Assembly (NCBI RefSeq): GCF_003711515.1
Contig: NW_021167081.1
Location: 3,032,483 to 3,096,482, forward strand
Length of the DNA stretch: 64,000 nt
Reading direction: 5' to 3'
Source: Sodiomyces alkalinus F11
Lineage: Eukaryota; Ascomycota; Sordariomycetes; Glomerellales; Plectosphaerellaceae
In this document: one piece after another, positions 44,201 through 58,100 of the stretch
Layout of the letters: the number at the start of each line of letters is the position of its first letter
Position numbering within the stretch: position 1 is the first letter of the stretch
Made by a program: the position numbers and the translations under genes
Notes under the pieces: generated by a model
Databases searched by the model: none
Told to the model about the DNA's origin: nothing
Seen by the model: only the letters and a program-made list of their open reading frames with translations

Positions 44201-47200
44201 CGAGATCCCTAATAGCCTAGGAAACGGATTAGCGTAGTATAAGGGGTAAGCATAATATCCGTAAAAGCCCCGAAATAGGTTTTAATTAGTAAAGTCACGC
44301 GAGGCGTAGCGTATATTATCCGAGAAAGGCGTAAGGTTAAGCTTAGTGTTAACCTTAATATAGGTATATAAGTCGATATTATTAGCCCGGCGCTAGCAGA
44401 ATAGTGAAAGTTATAGCCGTTACCCGGTATCTAGGCCCTGGCTCTAAAAGGTTTTAATAACTAAGCGGCGAGTAGTCGCGGAGTATACGGCTTAGCTTTT
44501 TATTTAGTAGACTCTAAGGGGAGGCCCTAACTCTTAAAGAGAGTATTTATTTACACGAACCGACTAAAGGGGTTAGGTTATTTACTATTATCGAATAATA
44601 GTATAGGTTAGGAGAGTATCCTAATAGATATAGCTAGCCGAATATTCGGCTTTAGGCCGCTTTTTATCGCGGAACTCGAGGCCTAGGCCTAGGAGGTAGT
44701 AGAGTAAAGGGCGAAGGCGTATAATATATACGTTAGTATAGCTACCGCTATTATAGATAGCGCCCCGGATATACTAATCCTATTAGTGGGTAATAATAAA
44801 CCACGGCCTAAAGGCGTGCGTTTACCTTTTAGTCTATAATAGTTCGAAGATATATTTTCGGAAGAAGTAGCGAAAGAACCACCTCTATTAGAGGATATAG
44901 AATATTCTATTAACCTATAAGAGGGAAAAGAGCCCTTATTCGAGCCTTTATACCCGTTATTACCTGTATAGCTCGAGGAGCTAAAAAAGTATATCGCCGA
45001 AGGTATAGCGAGCGGTCGTAGTTAGAAATCGACTAGCCTAGCGGGGTCGCTAATCCTATTTATACTAAAAAAGGATAATAGCCTCCGCCTAAATATTAAC
45101 TATTATAGGCTAAACACTATTACGATTAAGAACCGGTACCTACTCTGACTAATTAGGGAATTACTAGATCGCCTTTCGGGCGCTTAGTACTATTCGAAGG
45201 TTAATATCTAAGATACTTATTTAGGATCCGGATTAAGAAAGAGGACCGCTAGAAAACCGTATTTAGAACACGGTATAGGCACTTTAAGTATACAGTTATA
45301 CTATTCGGGTTAATAAACACGCCCGCGATACTTTAAAGGTATATTTACTAAGTACTCGCCGGCTTACTTAATATCTACTATATTATATACCTCGATAATA
45401 TCCTAATCTACTCCCGTATAAAGGAGGAATATATAAAGCACCTATAATATATCCTTAAAAGGTTATCATATTATTATTTATATACTAAACTATCGAAGTA
45501 CGAATTTTATAAGGACCGGGTAAACTTCTTAGGGTTTATAGTAAGCCGTAAAGGTATTATAATAGACTTAGAAAGGGTATAAGTGGTAGCCGACTAGCCG
45601 GCGCTAGAATCGTTTAGGGATATATAAGTCTTCCTAATATTCGCGAATTTCTATAGGAGATTTATCGAGGGGTACTTAAACATTATAATAGCCTTATCCG
45701 CGCTATTAAAAGGTAGTAAGGCCGGCGTGAAAAAAGGATTATTCTATTTTCCGTAGGAGGCTTAAGAAGCTTGTAAAAGATTAAAGGTCGCCCTTAGCTT
45801 AGCGCCTATTCTACATTATTAGAACCCCGTGCTAGATTCTAGAGTTAAGACGGACGTATCGGATAAAGTAGTATCTGGAATGTTAGGTTAGAAGCACAAC
45901 TCGTAGTAATAACTAATCGCTTACTATTCGCGAAAACTCACCGACACGGAATAATAGTAGGCTATAGGATAATAGGAGTTATTAGCTATCGTGGAAAGCT
46001 TAAAGTACTAAAGATACTACCTTAAAGGTATAGGGTAAGCGTTTATAGTCCTAAGAGACTATAAAGCCCTAAAAGGTATACTACGGGCGTTAATATCAAA
46101 CCTTCGTGGAAGGCTTATTAGATAGGTATATCGGCTTATATCTTTCGACTTCGAAGTATAGTATTATCCGGGAAAAATAAACCTAGCGGATAGTCTGTCT
46201 AGGAGGCTAGACTATATAAGGGGGGAAATATCCTATAGCGATATCCTCTCTACTCTTTTTAGTAAGCTAAGTCTAATTAATAATATATAGGCGAGTATTC
46301 GCTAATAGATTATATAAATCCACGCTTCCCTAAAGAAAGCAGTTCTTTTCGTATACGTATAGGCCGTTAAGAGGTTACTTTAGGTGAAAGACCTTAAACC
46401 TAAGAGATAACGGGTCGCTCCGCTAAGCGAAGACGTCGCGTAGCTAAGCTCTAAAGAAGGGCGATAAGGGTAATAGCCACCTCTAAGCCTAAAGGATAGT
46501 ACCTCGCGTATTATTATCGTACCGATTATATAGGTTAAGAAGACTTATAGTAATAATATAATAGCTCGGTAGGCCTCCGCTAATTATACGCCGGAGGAGG
46601 AGACTAAGGCTAGGATTACTATAATCCCGGATTAGTATATCCTACGCTCTATAATATAGGAGCTTATTAGGGGCGAAATAGTAAATTATCTTATATCTAG
46701 TAAAGAGTTTAAGTAATCAGTTAAAGGGCTATAGACTACTAATACTAACTATATATCTTTAGCGGTAAATATTCGATAAAAGACCAGAAAGAAAGCGGGG
46801 TACTATTTTAACGAAAATAGTATACTATATTATAGGGGAAGACTAATAATCCCCGAGGAGGCGATAATACGGACGGAGATTCTATGCTAATACTACGATA
46901 TCCCTTATATAGGGTATATAGGTACGAATAAAATACTAAAGCTAGTATTAAGGAAATTTTATTAGGTTAACCTAGTATATAACGTTCGCGAATACGTCGC
47001 CGTATACTCGGCTTATTAAGGCGCTTAGGTACTATGGTATAAACGGTACGGATAACTATAATCGCTATTACTACTATTATATATATTTTAAGAGATCGCT
47101 AGAGATTTTATTACGGGTTTCCTACCCGTAAAGGGTAAGGACGGTTAAACCTATAACGCTGTACTAATAATTATGTACCGCTTAATAAAGTATATACTTT

Positions 47201-47696
47201 TTATACTAACCTATAAGATACTTATAGCACCCTAGTAAGCTATTATCCTCTATAATAAGGTTAAGTGTTATTTTCAGAAGCCTAAAGGGACATATAAGTA
47301 ATATGGATAAGCTTATTATAAGTCGGTTTTAGAAGGAGTTTTACCGCGAAAAGGCGATTACTCGCCGACTATCCACTATATTCTACCCTTAAATAAACAG
47401 GTAGACCGAACGGATATACTAAACGTTACTTAAGTTCCTACGGACAATAGGTGCGGAGGCCGCTAATTACTAGCTAATTTAGTTATAAGAAGCTATGTTC
47501 GCGTATGATAATAGCCTATATAGGTTTATTAGGGTATCCTTATATAAGGTACTCTACGGGTATTACCCGAGGATAGTAGAGTATATTAAACCCAAAGACG
47601 ATACCACGGTATAAGGCGTTAAGGAACACGTTAAACGGTTAGGGGATATCCGCTAACGGATCCGCGTCTATTAAGAGGCGGCGGTTAAGACCTAGG
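44200..47696 (+). pseudogene. Gypsy-5 pol, first part: protease-RT-RNase H-integrase
   Basis: RT is marked by [20 protein letters not shown] (near 45,045-45,110), INTPAIL near 45,310 and IYYIIYLDNILIYSRIKEE (45,376-45,430). The catalytic box reads YLDN at 45,388-45,399. FLGFIVSRKGIIID and FANFYRRFIEGYLNI follow at 45,525-45,690. RNase H ends with YYPGKINLADSLSRRLDYI (about 46,160-46,220). The integrase core follows from about 46,900. Copia-1 entered the integrase region at 47,696; the frame resumes at 58,819. At least one frame change is needed near 45,230. Confidence 0.86.
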
Positions 47697-47980
47697 TGTC
47701 GTATGGGCACACGGACCACAACGTGGTCTATAGGGGATCTAGGGGGGGTCCACGCTATAACCCAGGGCTTCGGATATCGGGGACCTCGGGTATTAGGATA
47801 TAATAGGGGCGGATACCGGAAAAGACTAGATAGGATCTAAATAACTTAGTACCTATAATAGAGTCTTTACTACCTAAATTAATGGTACAAAAGACTCTAC
47901 GAGATATAACTTAATATAATATATATACACGAGATTTCTGCTCCTAAGTTAATTATCTAAGTGCCTTTTAACGTGCGATA
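47697..47980 (+). repeat. Copia-1 5' LTR
   Basis: 284 bp, TGTCGTATGG...GTGCGATA. It pairs with 58,526-58,813 and matches the solo LTR at 25,006-25,718 in reverse. The TSD CTAGG is at 47,692-47,696. Confidence 0.94.
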
Positions 47981-48049
47981 GTTATAAGCCTGATTTATAA
48001 CGCCTAAATAATAGCTATTAATAAGGCTACCCCTACTCCACTATAAAGA

Positions 48050-48977
48050 AGTAATTATATCTATATAAGCACTCTTAAATAACTACTATCGACCTAATCA
48101 GAGTAATTAAGAGATTAATTAACCTACCTATTAATTAACTAACCGATAACCTAGAAAAGATATCTTCTAATATATCTAACGCCGAATAGAAGGCGGCCGC
48201 TACCACCCTTATTAACTAGAGGGATTAGGGAGTATAGGAGCGCGCCGTACACGGTAAATCTGCCTCCTACTAGGATAACTATCTTCATCTAAAGCTAAGC
48301 GATAAGGAGGCTAACGCCTATCTCCTCCTTATACCTACGCCGCTTAATGTGCGTAAATATAAAGCCCTCGCCGTGGACCCTAACACGGCGGAGGAGGCTA
48401 CGGCTACTCCGTCTTCCACTATTACGCTAAAGGGCGACGAGGCTATAGACGCTACGGATACCGCCGCTACCACGGCCGTTACTATAGCGGCTATAGCCGC
48501 CGGTAAGAAGAAAACGGCCGCCCGCCGGAAGGCTACGACTACGGCCGTAACGAAAAAACTAATAATTAGGACGCCTTCTATTAACGTCCTCTCTAAAAAG
48601 GGGCGTACACGCTACGTATAAGATCGCCGCGTATACCGCGAGGAAAAGGTAGACTATAACTCGTAGTAGAAGGAGTTTAATAAGGTACGCTCCTATATTG
48701 AAGGAACTATCTACACCACGTTATATAGCCTCCCCGCCTAGCTATAGGATAATACCGTAAATAACCTATAGGCGTGGATTACTCTTTTATACACGCACGC
48801 AGGACTAACCCCTATACACCTCTATAAAGAAGCCTTAGTCCTATATCGACGATACACTACGCCTATAAATGCTATACCTAAGGATATAGATAGCTAGGTC
48901 AATCCTTCTTATAACTCTTTTGGGGGGACCCACGTTTTACGCGTAAACGCTCTAAACCACGTAAAAGCTATATTAAT
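48050..48977 (+). pseudogene. Copia-1 gag, part before the LINE
   Basis: The frame runs through DLIRVIKRLINLPIN near 48,080 into a stretch that is still open at 48,349-48,621: an Ala/Thr-rich low-complexity segment followed by the basic run KKKTAARRKATT. It then continues as YIEGTIYTTLYSLPA and GLTPIHLYKEALVLYRRYTT to VNALNHVKAILIDS at the LINE junction. After removing the LINE and one CGATAGCT copy, the frame reads on into 55,105, which shows the insertion cut a single gene. Confidence 0.75.
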
Positions 48978-49048
48978 CGATAGCTCTTTTCAAGCTCTAT
49001 ACGCCTATCCATAGCCCTGTATCGTGCAGGCGCTGTTTAGGGCGTAAA

Positions 49049-50755
49049 ATGAGTGCGGAAACGCCTGGAAATGCACCTACGGGTGCCCCGCGTGCGGGGG
49101 AAAAATCTGATATGGCCCGTGCGCCCACGCTGATAAAGCAGCCACGCAGAGCCGTAAATACTAACGCCTCGTGACCCTAGCACCCTATAAAAGACCCTAG
49201 CCATAATAACAGCTATAATACTAGCCATACTAATAGCTATAATAGTAGCCATAATAACGCCCTAACCCACTATAACGCCCCCGGAACTAACCCTGAAGCC
49301 CCTATAATTATAGAGGGCTTAGGGGAGGTAGAAATAGGGGAATCCCCTGAAAGCCCTGTAAATACAGAGACTTCTACCTTTATTACGCCCCTTAATTCGA
49401 AAAGGCAGCTTAGCCCTTCGACTCCGACCCCTAGAAGGTTTTCTAGGACCCGAACCGAGCCTCCTTTAGACTCCGAAGCCGAAGGCCTATTCGAGACGCC
49501 TTCTAGGCCCCCTCCTACTGAAAAACCGGGCCTAGTAGGCTCTAAATAGGCTAAAAAGGCCCCTAGAAATACTGGAACTGTTAGAAAACCCCCTATTACG
49601 CCCCAGATGTTGACTAGTTCGGCTAGTAAGACCTAGGCTAGGGGTCTCCTCTAGCAGGCTTTTCAGCTACTTTAACAGACCTATAACCTTGACTCTACCC
49701 CTTAGATTAAAGCCCTCTCTTTAGGGCTTTATTCTGCTATCGACGGGACCTAGCCGCCTACCCTCGAATAGAAGGTCGACGAACTAGCCTAAGTAGTTCG
49801 TAGGCTTACAGAATAGCATAAACCCCTTTATAGCGAGGCTTTAAAGGGAAAAACAGGCTTTATAGCTCCCGAGGCCCCTCTAAAGGCCTTAGCACCCTTA
49901 ACCCCCCCGGCCCCCCTCCCTATAGACCCTAAAAAGGTCCCTAAGGTTATTTTATAACCTATAGCAGGGGAAATAATCCCCCGGGAGAACTTCGATCCCC
50001 TTAAGCTTCGGAACAGGCTAAATAAGACTCTAAGAATCCCTGCTATTACGGCTATTAGCCTTTTAGCTAATACGAACCTTATCTTGACCCCGGGCCCGTA
50101 ATACAGCGTTTAGCAGCTCCTAGACTTATAGAATCAGTGGTTTAAAGAGCTAAACCTGTCTCTTTAGCCCCCCTAACCTATAGAAGACTGGGTCAAGCTT
50201 GTTATTAAACAGGTGCCTACTAGGGCCTTCGGAGGGGGGGAGGCCCTGTTATCCGACGCTACTAACCCCTCCGACACACCGTAAGAAGCCCTACACCGTA
50301 GTCTATAGCAGGGCCTAGGTTTAAAGGACCTAATCACTGAAATCGGCACCTTTAACCCTATTAGGGTAGTAGGGAAGCCTCGGTGGCTAGGTACCCTAGA
50401 CAGGCTTTACGGCACTGTTATTATTTTAGTGCCTACTACTAAAGAGCAGAAATACTGCTTAAAACAGGGGCTTTATATAGCCGGCCAGCGGCTAAAGGTC
50501 TATAAACATAGGCCTATAACCCCTAGGACCTAGTACTCTAACTACTGGAAATTCGGGTATACCCGAGGGACCTATAAGAGCCTAACTACCTGCTCTATCT
50601 ACGCTACGGAGGGCCACAGCGACGAAGACCACTACTGCAACGAGTAGGAGGAATATAGCGACTATGAACACAGGACCTATAAGTGCTATAACTACGAGGG
50701 GGCACACCCCCCCTATAGTAAAAACTACGAGGTCTTTCAAGCTATTAAACCTTAA
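49049..50755 (+). pseudogene. LINE ORF1 (Gag-like RNA-binding protein)
   Basis: The frame starts MSAETPGNAPTGAPRAGEKS and goes through a repeat-like Asn/Ser/His stretch, an acidic and Pro/Thr-rich part (SEAEGLFETPSRPPPTEKPG), and a helical middle. It ends with a zinc-knuckle block near 50,670-50,735 that reads KCYNYEGAHPPYSKNYEVF, where two Cys have become Tyr. All interruptions are TAA/TAG. ORF1 proteins of this clade bind the LINE RNA. Confidence 0.82.
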
Positions 50756-50779
50756 TAAACAAGGGGTATTTTAGCTCGA

Positions 50780-53700
50780 GAGATAGCCGGTTTATTTAGC
50801 ATAATATCGATACACAGGGCCTAGCATAGCAGGGTATCCTAGAATAGGCTTTAGAAGCTTCGGCTGATATAATCCTTATTCAGGAGCCCTCCTGCGGCCC
50901 GAAACCAGAAGGGTGGTATATTCGAAACCACCTAGCCTTCTATACTATCACGCCTACGTCTCGAAAAACCCAGTTTTATCCTATTAAGGCTAGGGTCCTT
51001 ACGTATATAAGAAAGGGCTCGGGTATCGATTTTTTATACCGCGAAGACCTTCTAGATAATATAGACGTGTAGCTTATAGAGGTCTATTATCCATAGACCT
51101 TTTATATCCTAAATATCTATAATCAGACAGAGCAGAATCCCGAGATAATAGGTAAAGGGCCTATAAAGCCCCCTAGCCCTACCCCCTCTACCTCTTCGAC
51201 TTCTTCTTCTTCTTTTCCTTCTTTTTCAGGCTGTAAAGGCCGACCCTGGACCGAAGATCGCGTGCTATAGGGCCTTTAGATCCCTAAGCCGACCCTTATT
51301 ATAGGGGACTTTAACAGGAACCACTAGCAGTGGAACGGGGCTACTACGAATCAGGCTTCTATTAAGGCCTAAGCCTTAGTAGACTAGTTAAATAGCCTTA
51401 AGGCCACCTGTTTAGTGGACCCTAAAGAAGTTAACCTAAACAGGGGGACCTTTTTTAGGTCTAATCTTTGTTAAGAGTCGGTTATAGACCTAGTATTATA
51501 TACGCCCGGGTTCGATCGCCTCCGCTTTTATAAGTAGGAATATATCGAAAACACCCCCTCCCTACACAGCGGTATCCTGATTTTAGTCTCTATTCTAGGT
51601 TCTAAAGGTCCTAAAGGCCCTATAAATAAAGTCCTTCTACTAGCCTATAACTATAGGCTAGCGGACTAGGGTCTATTTACTAGCACCCTAAAGAACCTAG
51701 AGCCTAGCCTCGACTAGCAGCTATAACAGGCTATTAACGCCTCGGATTAGGACTTTATAGGTCGCTGCCTATCAGATACTATTTCCCTAGCTCTTAAGGC
51801 CTTTATACCTAAGCTAAGGGTAGTAAAGCGTTCGAAACCGTGGTGGACCCTAGAGCTAAAAGCCCTGCGAAAATCAGCTAACAGGGCTTTTAGGGTTTTT
51901 AGAAAAGCTAAAAAGGGGGCCTCGGCTACCCGGCTAGCGGCTCTAGAAACCACCTAGAAAAAGGCTCGTAACGCCTATTACAGGGCAGTAAAAACAGCAA
52001 AAAAGGACTACTAGGAAGCCTTCCTAGCCCACGTCTAAGGCCCGGAGATTTTTAAGGCCTATAACTATACGAAAAGCGGCCTAAACGCGAAGATCCTACC
52101 GATTCAAACGCCTATAAAGCAGAAAGCCTATACCTTCGACGAAGAATATAACGCCCTTCTTTACACCCTTTTTCCCTCCGCCACCGACGCCCCTAAAGCC
52201 CCTATTTCTACAGGCCCTTCAGGGGGCCTAGGCCCCTCTAACCCTTCTAACGGCCCCTAGAGCCTGACTAGATCACGTAGTAAGGGTCTTAGAAGACCGT
52301 GGGAGTAGCCTAGCCTTCAGGCTACCGAACTATAACGCGCTATCTTTAGAGCTGCTAAGGGAAAAGCCCCAGGGCCTAATAGGATTAGCTTACAGCCGAT
52401 ACAAGAGGCCTATAAGGCTATTCCAGGACCCTTCTTAAAGGCCTACTCAGCTTTATTTTCAGCAGGCTACCACCCTACCTACTAGAAAAAGGCCCTAGGA
52501 GTCGTTTTACCAAAACCAAGGAAGAAGGACTATTCTAATCCTAAGTCTTATAGGACTATTACCCTTCTAAACTGCTTAGGTAAAGTCCTTAAAAGGGTTA
52601 TAGCTACTAGGCTTAGCTTTGTAGCTAATACCCGCGATAGCCTTCTACACCCTAGTCAGATAGGGCGTAGAAAATAACGATCCGCTATCGACACGGCCCT
52701 CCTTCTCCCCCACTTTATCGAAAAACAGCGTAAATCGCGTTAAAATATCGTGGTTTCTACGCTATTTTTAGATATTAAAGGAGCCTTCGATCACGTCGCC
52801 CGCCCCTAATTACTAAAAACTTTTTAAGAGCTCTAACTACCCTCGAGTCTAGTTAAATAGGTAGCCTCCTTTACAGGAAACATACGTATCCAACTAGCTT
52901 TCAAGGGTCAGGTTCAGTAGCCCACCCCCCTAAATATAGGGGTCCTATAAGACTCTCCGGTTTCCCCTATTCTTTTCCTAATTTATATTAGGAAAGTTAT
53001 AGCGGGGCCGGATTTTAAAGGACTTTAGTTATCCTATATAGACGATTTTCAGCTATCTATAGCGTCTACGTCAGCTAGGAAAAACTATAAGATTCTAGAA
53101 AGAGCCGTAGCCTCCCTTTTCGAAGTAGCTAATAAGAACCAAATCCTTTTCGACGCGGATAAAACAGAGCTTATTTACTTCCACCGAAGACGCTCTATAG
53201 AAAACGCCCCGGCTACTATAGGGGGGCACCTAGTTAAACCTACGCTAGGTGCTATTAGGTAGCTAAGGGTCTGGTTTAACCCTAAGCTATCCTTTAAACC
53301 CCACGTCAAAAAACGACTAAATTCTGCTTTAGGCGCCCTAAACAGGCTTTATAGGCTAGCTAGCTCGTAGAGGGGCCTTTCTTTTAAGGCCCTACGGCAG
53401 CTATATATAGCCTGTATAGCCTCGCTAGCTGACTTTAGCTCACAGCTATAGTAGGACCCTAAACCACCGAGCAAGCACCTAGTCGACCGTCTAGGACGCC
53501 TGCAGTACGGCGCTCTAGTCAGGGCTCTAGGGGCTTTTAGGGGGGCCCCTTTACGGCCTCTAGAACTAAAAGTGGTAGTCCCCCCGGCATCGGTTAGGTT
53601 AACTAGGTCTAATAGGCTTTACGCCTTTAGGTCCATAAAGCTCTTACCGAACCACCCTATTAAACGCTAGCTTCTAGGGGAATCAGGAGAAGACCTCGCC

Positions 53701-54907
53701 CGCCTATAAGACCTATAGTCCATCAAATAGCCCTATAGACTAGGCCTAGAATTAACTGCTTTAGTAGGGCAGTCCTAGGAAATAGAGGGCCCTATAGCTA
53801 GGTGGGAGGCCCCTTAGGCCTCCGAGCCTATAGCAGACCTTAGACCCTTTTTCTCTTAAAAGGAATAGCCTATAACCGTAAAAGGTCCTGACTCCGGCTC
53901 CTAAGACCCAAAGACAGCCCACCTCGAAGAAGGATATATAATAATCCTTAGGCGACTAGGCCTCTATACTCTACACGGACGGCTCCCTAGGCCACACTAT
54001 AAGGCCTCCTACAGGACCTCCACAGGCTATAGCCGCTATAATATAGTGGGCTAATACCTATAGGCCCTATAAAGCTATAGGCTTTAACCTAGGGACCTCT
54101 GATAAAGTCGTAGACGCCGAATTATACGCTATTCTTCAGGCCCTCGATACTGCCCTGTAGTTGCCTAAGGCACTAGAGTGCTATATTTTCAGCGATTTAT
54201 CAGCCGCTATTCAGAAGCTTTAGCGAGCCTCGTAGTGGGCTATAGAGGCTAAAACCCTTCTTTCACGCCTTAAATAACAGGGCACTTCGGTCTTTATATA
54301 GTGGTGCCCTTCGTATATAGGGATAAAAGGGAACGAACTAGCGGATAAGGTAGCTAAATAGGCATTAAACTCTAAAAAAGCGACTAAATCCGTTAGACTA
54401 GTTACCCTTAATCACTTAAAACGCCGGGTTAACGAGACCTTAATTGGAGACTAGAAGGCTTTATGGAATAAGGAAAAAGAGGAGGAAAATAGAGGTAAAC
54501 CGGTGCGTTTAGGCCGCCTGTATAGGCGCCTAGTCCGAGATAACCTCCGTTTTCCCCGAAAACCACTACCGATACAGGGCCCTAGGTGGGTAAAGTCGGC
54601 TTTTATTTAGTTAAAAACTGGCTCCGGATACCTAAAATCCCACTAAAAAAGGGCCCGAAACTACGCTAACGACCGCTATTCCTGTCCCGGCACCCCTACA
54701 TAGGATATAGCCCACCTTATCCTTTCCTGCCCTTGTCATAAAAACGAACGAAAAGCCCTACGGGAAGCCCTAACAGGCCTACCGCTATCTCTGCCGCTAT
54801 TATTCAGTACTAAAAGAGGTATACAGGCCTTAGAGGCCTATCTTTTAGCTATTAAAATAGCCTCGGCGGAGTGGTATAAGCCGTAAACCTCGGATCCTGC
54901 GGTCTAG
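50780..54907 (+). pseudogene. LINE ORF2: APE endonuclease, RT, RNase H
   Basis: The endonuclease domain starts near 50,795 with DIILIQEPSCGPKPEGW (near 50,870) and has LIIGDFNRNH near 51,300 (catalytic Asp/Asn kept). RT spans about 52,360-53,250: SYRTITLLNCLGKVLKRVI, TLFLDIKGAFDHVARP, SPILFLIYIRKVI and YIDDFQLSIAS. The YIDD box at 53,035-53,046 is intact, unlike in the LTR elements. The frame goes on with LRQLYIACIASLADF and LPNHPIKR. RNase H follows from about 53,900, with CYIFSDLSAAIQKL and IKGNELADKVAK, then a Cys/His tail (RYSCPGTPT, LILSCPCHKN). Stops lie mainly at Gln/Trp sites. Confidence 0.88.
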
Positions 54908-55104
54908 GTTTCTATTTTGGTTTTCTTTTTACCTGCTTTTCGGTATATTAGGCAGACTGTTACGGAGGATTTCCATTATTTATTACTACTCCACTCGTTA
55001 TTATAGTTTATTCTAGTCTTTAGCCTACAGGGCAAAAGGCGCCGCGCCATAGCTTTAGGGCTGTATGCGCGAAATGAATAAAAAAAAAAGAAAAAACGAT
55101 AGCT

Positions 55105-58100
55105 GGGTTATAAGGTAGAAAACAGCGATAATATACAATAAATATATAGACGTTTTAGAGCTATTAAGCGCGGACTATTAGACAGAAGACGCGTTAAAAG
55201 CTATTAGACCTATTACCTAGGAATAGAGTAATAACTACTTAGTAAATAACTACGATAAGATTACGGAAGACGAGCTAACGATTAACGACTTTATAAACGC
55301 TTTAAAGGCGGTTCTTAGTAATATAAAGAGCCTATAATCCTCCACTGTAAAGTCTAGAGTCTGGAGAGGTACCTTTAATACTCTTAAAAACCTCCCCGAT
55401 ACTAAGGATACTACTAATTATAAAGATAATAAAAAGCGTCCTTATAGTAACACGTCCGTAAAGGCTATCCCTCCCGTAATAAAGGGTCCTTATAAGATAT
55501 ATAGGAACCCCTATACCACCGCCGCCTATTAGTATATAAGGCCGGATATACGCCGTTATAACTAACGCGGCCGTTAACCTTACCTTACGCACCTATAAGC
55601 TTACGGCTATAAAGCCTTTATAAAAACGCGCGATACCTAAGCTAAGAGGAACCGCCTATAAAAGCTAAAACCGAAGGTATAGCTCGGTTATTACGTCGGA
55701 TAGTAATCCTCGAATAGCTTCCGTATTTAGCTACTATACCTAATAGGTATTATCACCACGAGAGACGTAGTCTTTAACGAAGACGAGATATTTAACGGTA
55801 GGATTGAAATGCTATAAGCTATGGCTTCTGCTAAGGAAATCAGGGAACGCCTATAGTCTATCCGTATCACCTAATCTAATAAGACCACGAATAGGCTACT
55901 ATTAAGGGGTATAGCCGTAGACGTATTAGATTTTAAGTCGAGAGACTCTAACGCTACCGCTATTACTACGGGTAAAAGCGACGCTACCGCTATTACTACG
56001 GATAAAGGCGAGGCCGTCGCTATTATTACGAGAGAGGCTACTACTATTACTATAGACTATATTACCGCTATTATTACGGGCACCGCTATTATTACGGATA
56101 CTACTATTATTATAGGAGAAGACTATACTACCGCTATTACTACGGGTAAAGATACTAACACCGCTATTACTATAGGCCAGGAAAATATTACCGATACTAC
56201 TACGGGAGAGGCCACCGCTATTACTACGGATACCGATACTATTATAGACACTCCGCGGTTTACCGCTACGAGGTTTAAACTATTTCCCACGCCTTTAATA
56301 TCCCCGGAAGATCCTATACGGGCGTTCCTTATAGCGTTAGCGGTGGTTAGGGGCGTTAAGGTAAAAGGAGACGATAATAACTAACGGGTAGCCGTGGATA
56401 CCCCTAAGGGGTGCCTATTAGCCGTATGCCCGTTAGCCGCACGCCTATTACCCGCGCGTCTATTTAATATAAGTATCTATAAGACCGAGAAGGTATAGAA
56501 CGATAACGCCTAAAAGGCGTTCTTTAACGCTAGAAGGACTTATAACCCTATACGCACGAGGAAGTAAGCTATTAATAACGGCGATATTGGTGCTATAGAT
56601 TCCACTCCCTTTAATACCTCCTAGCCGCTATCACATATAATCTGCGAGGATCTCCCGCTTCTACTAAACCACCACCGCGATATATGCCTTTACCCTTTAC
56701 GGAAGTAGTGGTTATAAGCTAAGGGGGAATACCTTAAGGGGCATCGATAAATAGGCTATTAGTAGGAGGTAGGCGGTAATTAGGCTAATAAGTAATAAGT
56801 CCTCGCCTATAGATAGGTATATACCTATAAACTTAATAAGGAGGGCATCCTCCTTAAATATAAGGCACGCCTCGTAGTATAAGGGGATGAATAAAAACGG
56901 TTAGAAATAGAAGATAACTACGCCGCTATATTAGCCTCGCGGTCTTTCCGTATACTAATAGCGATCGCCGCACGATTTAATCTAGAAATAAGGTAGTTCG
57001 ATACCGTTAACGTATTCGTTAACGCTAGCCTTAAAGAAGAACTATTTATAAAGATACCGTAAGGCTACGAAGTACCAGGCAAGGTCCTACTACTATAGAA
57101 AGCCCTCTTCGGTCCAAGGGTATCGCCACTACTATAGTAAGAGGAATTTAGCGGCACGCTATAGAGGATAGGCTTTATAGCCGTCCCTAATAACCCCTAT
57201 ATTATAACCCGCGACGGTTTAATCCTATTCTTCTACGTTAATAATATCGGACTTATATACCATAAAGACTATAAGACGGACGCCGACGACCTTAAGGCTA
57301 CTCTTAAGCGAAGCTATAGGTTATTAGGAGGCGAAGAAATCCGTTAGTTCCTAGGAATTAAGGTCTTAAGAGATAAAGCCACCCATAGGTTATAGCTATT
57401 ATAATCCTCCTATATAGAGAAGATCGCGGTTAAATACTGCGTAGATATACTCTGCCGAAGACTACTAAAGGTCCGATTATTAACGATAGAACCGCTAATA
57501 CCACATAACGTCACGCGCGCGACGATTCCCGAGGTCCGTTAGTATTAGGGTATAATCGGTTCTATCCTATACGCCGCTATCGTGACAAGACCCGATATCG
57601 CGTTCGCTTATTCGAAACTTTCCTATTATAACGTTAACCCCTCCTCTAACTACCTTAAAAGAGCTTAATAAGTACTGCTATTCTTATACTATATAAGGCA
57701 CTATTACCTGGAATTCGGTAGGGATAGACTGTTCCTAACCGTAAGCGACGCGTCCTTTCAGGGTAATCCAGACCGTAAGAGTTCGTAAGGATAAACGATA
57801 AAGCTTTTCGGCGGCACCGTTAACTAGAAGGCGGGTAAATAACCGATAATCACGACGGTATTAATAGAATCGAAACTACTCGCTCTTATAGAGGCCGCTA
57901 TAAAGACCTTATTCGTTAGCCAGATATTAAGGGATTTAGAGCTTCGGTTAGACTAATAGTAACTATAGCTATACTACGATCATTAGCAGACTATTAACCT
58001 TATTAATAAGAAGATATAACGCCTACGAATAAGGCTACGGCACGTCGATATTTATAACTAGTAGGCACGTTAGTTAGTATAGTAGGGCCTCTTTAAAGTG

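Larger units (their letters stand above)
48986..55096 (+). mobile_element. Full-length Tad1-like LINE inside Copia-1
   Basis: About 6.1 kb with two ORFs and an A-rich 3' tail (AAAAAAAAAAGAAAAAA), bounded by CGATAGCT on both sides (48,978-48,985 and 55,097-55,104). ORF1 has a zinc-knuckle region; ORF2 has an AP-type endonuclease, RT, RNase H and a Cys/His tail. It is the same family as the truncated copy at 29,974-31,184. RIP stops are many, so it is dead. RNase H in ORF2 and APE endonuclease fit the Tad1 clade of fungal LINEs. Confidence 0.92.

Noticed and set aside
48349..48621. A stand-alone 90-codon Ala/Thr/Lys protein
   Set aside because: It is only the longest stop-free part of the Copia-1 gag frame, which continues on both sides past RIP stops.
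51747..51953. 68-codon minus-strand open stretch in the LINE
   Set aside because: It is antisense to ORF2, in the region between endonuclease and RT.
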